From assembly GCA_910578305.1 (NCBI GenBank), contig CAJTQH010000017.1, positions 5,460 to 30,730 of the forward strand: a stretch of DNA of 25,271 bases, written 5' to 3'. The stretch's first letter is position 1; every line of letters starts with the position of its first letter. Shown in pieces: positions 22,412 to 25,271 of the stretch. The DNA comes from an uncultured Muribaculaceae bacterium. Lineage in GTDB: Bacteria > Bacteroidota > Bacteroidia > Bacteroidales > Muribaculaceae. The notes beneath the pieces were generated by a model that ran no database searches, had not been told where the DNA came from, and was given only the letters and a program-made list of their open reading frames with translations. The position numbers and the translations under genes are program-made.

Positions 22412-24202
22412 ATGACACATTGTCTTGGAAAAATATTGCTGCTTATGGCGGCATTGTTTGTGAACATCACTGCTCTGGCTCAGTTGTCGCAGCTCCCGGT
22501 CAAGACGGTAGGCGGCAAGCAATACTATTATTATCAGGTGAAACCGCAGGAGACCGTCTACTCGCTATGTCGGCGCTTCGGCGTGTCGCAGGATGAAATG
22601 CTCCGCTACAATCCGTCGGTGGCCGACGGTCTGAAGGCCGATCAGGAACTGATGTTTCCTGCATATAAGGAATCGGGAAATGCTTCATCTGCGTCATTTA
22701 CTGAATATGTGGTGACAAAAGGCGATACCGGCTATGGTCTGAGCCGACGGTTCGGCATGACTCTTGATGAGTTTTATGCGCTCAATCCTTCGGCGCGCGA
22801 TGGACTTAGAGAAGGCCAGACGGTTAAAGTGTCAGGGCGTGACTCAAACGGGACACGTGCGGTGGAGGCTAAAGAGGAGACATGCGCAGCCGGCACTCAT
22901 GTCATAGCACCGAAAGAGACTCTCTATCAGATATCACAGAAATATGGTATTACCATGACTCAACTTCTGCTGGCCAACCCCGGGGTTGATACAGATAATT
23001 ACAAAGCCGGAACGGTGATAAACATACCTTCGGCTCAGACTTATAAGGTTGTAGAGTCAGATAAAGTCGCGGTTGCAGCAGTGACAGATACGTCTATGGT
23101 TGAGCGTCCGTCTATACCGCGAGTGTTGTATTCGTCAGAAGATACCATTGTAATAGCTGTGGCTTTGCCGTTTATGGCTTCTGAAACAGCACGTCCGAAG
23201 TCGGCTGTTAATGCTACGGAGTTCTATAAAGGTCTGTTGATCGCTGTAGACTCGATTGGCAATAACAGTCGTCCGATCAAGATACTGACATTTGATACCA
23301 AAGGTACACTCGACGGGGCAAAAGCCGTAATTGCAGATCCCCGCCTTAGAGAAGCAGATGTGATCATCGCTCCGGACAAGGCTGATCAGTTGGCTGAGTT
23401 TGCACGCTTTTCGGATGATAATGGTATATATCTGTTAAATCTGTTTGTGATCAGGGATGAGACTTACCGCACCAATCCATACATGATGCACGCCAATATT
23501 CCGCATACATCCATGTATGAAAAGGGTGCCGAGTATTTCCTGAATACATTTCCTGAAATGAAACTTGTGGTTCTCAATCGGCAGGACGGGCTGAAAGATA
23601 AGGCAGAATTTGTAGAGTTGCTCAAGCGCAAATGCGATGAACGAGGCCGCAAATACATAGAGGTGGAATTTTCCGGTCTGCTTACCAGCGACATGCTTTC
23701 GGACCTTGACAAGTCGGGATCGTATGCATTCCTTCCCATGTCGTCGAAATCCGACGAACTTTCCAAAGTCCTTCCGGCGTTGATGACGGTTAAAAACGAA
23801 CATTCGGGTAATATATGTCTGTGGGGGTATCCAGAGTGGCTTGTGATACGCAATGATATGCTTGAAAAAATGCACATGTTGGATACGAATGTGTTTTCAC
23901 GGTTCTACTCCGTAGAGTCGGATCAGTCGGAAGACCGTCTGGATAAACTTTTTGTTAAATGGTATGGTTCGCCTATGGCTGATCAGGTTCCTCGACAGGG
24001 TGCATACGGATTTGATGTCGGCATGTTTCTTATCAAAACATTGAATGTCAATAACGGTGATTTTAATCAGTCGGCACCTGTATACGATGGCGTTCAGAAT
24101 GCATTTGATTTCATACGGGTTCCTGGAGGCGGTTGGATCAACAATGAATTATTTATCCTCAATTACACTCCGGCAGGTACGGTATATAAAATAGGTATAT
24201 GA
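22412..24202 (+). CDS. Triple-LysM protein fused to a periplasmic-binding-protein-like domain
   Basis: Exported protein of 596 residues with a signal peptide ending about residue 24 (ALAQ). Three LysM peptidoglycan-binding repeats follow at about 41-83 (ETVYSLCRRFGVSQDEMLRYN), 99-140 (GDTGYGLSRRFGMTLDEF) and 162-206 (ETLYQISQKYGITMTQLLLAN). After a linker, residues about 246-596 look like a type-1 periplasmic-binding (ABC receptor) fold: VIAVALPFM, then FYKGLLIAVDS, ADVIIAPD, and a late YGFDVGMFLIKTL. No ABC permease or ATPase is nearby, so it is more likely a structural or sensing protein held at the cell wall than a transport receptor. The next gene, a PorT-like barrel, starts 1 nt after its stop, so the two are tightly coupled. 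Function is not established. Confidence 0.85.
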   Translation: MTHCLGKILLLMAALFVNITALAQLSQLPVKTVGGKQYYYYQVKPQETVYSLCRRFGVSQDEMLRYNPSVADGLKADQELMFPAYKESGNASSASFTEYVVTKGDTGYGLSRRFGMTLDEFYALNPSARDGLREGQTVKVSGRDSNGTRAVEAKEETCAAGTHVIAPKETLYQISQKYGITMTQLLLANPGVDTDNYKAGTVINIPSAQTYKVVESDKVAVAAVTDTSMVERPSIPRVLYSSEDTIVIAVALPFMASETARPKSAVNATEFYKGLLIAVDSIGNNSRPIKILTFDTKGTLDGAKAVIADPRLREADVIIAPDKADQLAEFARFSDDNGIYLLNLFVIRDETYRTNPYMMHANIPHTSMYEKGAEYFLNTFPEMKLVVLNRQDGLKDKAEFVELLKRKCDERGRKYIEVEFSGLLTSDMLSDLDKSGSYAFLPMSSKSDELSKVLPALMTVKNEHSGNICLWGYPEWLVIRNDMLEKMHMLDTNVFSRFYSVESDQSEDRLDKLFVKWYGSPMADQVPRQGAYGFDVGMFLIKTLNVNNGDFNQSAPVYDGVQNAFDFIRVPGGGWINNELFILNYTPAGTVYKIGI

Positions 24203-24203
24203 G

Positions 24204-24911
24204 ATGATGGACGGCAATAGACTAAGACGTGCAGTGGTGCTGCTTATGGCTGTGATGGTGTGGATAGGGCAGCAGCAGATCAAGGCACAGAGATCCTACG
24301 AACCGCATTTTTCCATAGGCGTAAAGGGCGGAGCTACGCTGTCAAATGTGGCGTTTTCTCCCGATATCGAGCAATCAATGCTGCAAGGTCTGGTAATGGG
24401 TGTCTCTGCTCGTTATACCGAAGAACGTTTTTTCGGACTTATAGCCGAAATCAACATCGAACAGCGAGGATGGAAAGAGGTGTTTGATGAAACATCATTT
24501 GACTACTCTCGAAAACTTACTTATATTCAGTTGCCGCTGCTCACTCACATCTATTTTGGAAGCGATAAGTTTAAGGGTTTTGTAAATCTTGGACCATCGG
24601 TGTCTTATATGATTTCAGAAACGACCGATGCCAATTTCGATTACTCCAATCCATCAGAAGTCGAGGGGTTTCCTATCGAGAACAGGCATGTCAATCAGAT
24701 GAGTATGCCTGTGAAAAACAAATTTGACTACGGTATTCTGGCTGGAGCTGGCATGGAGTTGATTATCAAGAAGAAGCATTCAGTATTGCTGGAAGGACGT
24801 TATTATTACGGACTGGGCAATATATTCGCCTCAAGCAAGAAGGACGAGTTTGCTGCATCGCGTGGCACATCTATCCAGATATCCATCGGATATATGTTCC
24901 ATATAAAGTAG
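24204..24911 (+). CDS. PorT-like outer-membrane beta-barrel protein
   Basis: A 235-residue barrel of the OMP_b-brl_2/PorT family. The start is ATG 24204, with a second Met codon at 24207. A signal peptide ends about residue 28 (QIKAQ). Barrel strands include FSIGVKGGATLSNVAF, LIAEINIEQRGW, LTYIQLPLLTHIYFG, GFVNLGPSVSYMI, GILAGAGMELII and the final SIQISIGYMFHIK. PorT is a type IX secretion component in Porphyromonas, but homologues occur in Bacteroidales without that system, and no other T9SS gene is here. Its 1-nt spacing from the LysM fusion suggests the two products act together, linking outer membrane and cell wall (inference). Convergent with holA, 4 bp apart. Confidence 0.82.
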   Translation: MMDGNRLRRAVVLLMAVMVWIGQQQIKAQRSYEPHFSIGVKGGATLSNVAFSPDIEQSMLQGLVMGVSARYTEERFFGLIAEINIEQRGWKEVFDETSFDYSRKLTYIQLPLLTHIYFGSDKFKGFVNLGPSVSYMISETTDANFDYSNPSEVEGFPIENRHVNQMSMPVKNKFDYGILAGAGMELIIKKKHSVLLEGRYYYGLGNIFASSKKDEFAASRGTSIQISIGYMFHIK

Positions 24912-24915
24912 TAAA

Positions 24916-25271
24916 TCAGATGTTGATTTTCCCGGGTGCGGTGACTATGTGAAACATAAGTTCGTGCAGCAAGTCGTATTCGTTCTGACGGCTGCCTATA
25001 CCTTTGCTCTTAACGTCAAATTCACGTATGGCCGACAATATCTCTATGCTTTTATAGGCATTGTAATTGCGCATGCCCGTAAGATAAGGTGTCAGTCCCT
25101 TCTGCCACTTTATGCCGAGCGCGGCCATGAGAGAGTTATTTGATTTGTCGCGAGTGAATTGAGCGATGATGAGGTTGGCGAAATAGTTGTAGACCCATGC
25201 CACGGTCACAATGGCGGGATGATTTTTAGGATTGCTTCTGAAGTATGTAATGATGCGGAATATCTTGCCTG
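24916..25271 (-). CDS. holA: DNA polymerase III delta subunit, C-terminal part
   Basis: Clamp-loader subunit that opens the sliding clamp. Only the last 117 or so codons are in the window; the frame is open through the right edge with no start. The visible part begins GKIFRIITYFRSNPKNHPAI, then VYNYFANLIIAQF, and ends in the helical C-terminal domain with GMRNYNAYKSIEILSAIREFD and a LLHELMFHIV helix, which fits Bacteroidetes HolA. The N-terminal AAA+ domain lies beyond the window. Confidence 0.85.
   Translation of the reverse strand, partial: GKIFRIITYFRSNPKNHPAIVTVAWVYNYFANLIIAQFTRDKSNNSLMAALGIKWQKGLTPYLTGMRNYNAYKSIEILSAIREFDVKSKGIGSRQNEYDLLHELMFHIVTAPGKINI

Noticed and set aside
24204..24911. 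Type IX secretion locus
   Set aside because: The barrel is PorT-like but no other Por/Spr/Gld gene is in the window, and PorT homologues are not limited to T9SS genomes.
1..25271. Mobile elements, CRISPR arrays, tRNA or rRNA genes
   Set aside because: No transposase or integrase, no regularly spaced repeats, and no tRNA- or rRNA-like sequence was seen.

Overview
The window looks like ordinary chromosome from a Bacteroidales bacterium. A member of the Muribaculaceae is my best guess, but the family-level call is an inference. Support comes from three things. First, many genes are preceded by the Bacteroidetes primary-sigma promoter (-33 TTTG or NTTG, about 19-21 nt, then -7 TAnnTTTG). Second, the starts I checked (such as pheS, the TlpA-like gene and the EamA gene) are preceded by A/T-rich sequence with no Shine-Dalgarno motif. 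Third, the gene families are typical: DUF3108, PepSY-like periplasmic protein, DUF4369-type thioredoxin, LysM/receptor fusion beside a PorT-like barrel, and a TPR histidine kinase. I see no rRNA, tRNA, CRISPR array, insertion sequence or phage genes.

Layout. 1-664 (-): a sugar/organic-acid type MFS transporter, cut by the window edge and broken by a frameshift, divergent from zupT (822-1640, +). 1623-4795 (-): a likely operon tdk - DUF3108 protein - 5'-nucleotidase-like phosphoesterase, with a nucleotide-salvage flavour. 4921-7392 (-): PepSY-like secreted protein and glutamine-dependent NAD synthetase. 7524-8048 (+): small outer-membrane barrel. 8055-9719 (-): acyl-CoA synthetase, divergent from a TlpA-like thioredoxin (9816-10886, +) through two physically overlapping promoters. 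10952-14354 (+): pheS - fluC/crcB - nth - tilS, probably one transcription unit. 14429-16857 (-): a two-component system (TPR lipoprotein histidine kinase, then a NarL-type regulator, overlapping by ATGA). 17129-19750 (-): valS, with a perfect 17-bp hairpin downstream. 19925-20632 (-): glycine-zipper/OmpA lipoprotein with a strong terminator. 20796-21725 (+): EamA transporter. 21746-22288 (-): AlkD-like HEAT-repeat protein whose promoter sits almost on top of its start codon. 22412-24911 (+): LysM-periplasmic-binding fusion followed by a PorT-like barrel. 24916-25271 (-): 3' end of holA.

Most genes are housekeeping (translation, DNA repair, NAD and nucleotide metabolism) or envelope genes. 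I did not find a clear new multi-gene system. The most interesting leads are the LysM/receptor + PorT-like pair, the candidate small RNA with a perfect hairpin between the histidine kinase and valS, the overlapping divergent promoters at 9744-9789, the possible leaderless AlkD-like gene, and the recently broken MFS gene with an intact promoter. A recurring feature is a 23-26 nt distance from the -7 box to the start codon in six genes. Together with box positions, it helped decide several starts.
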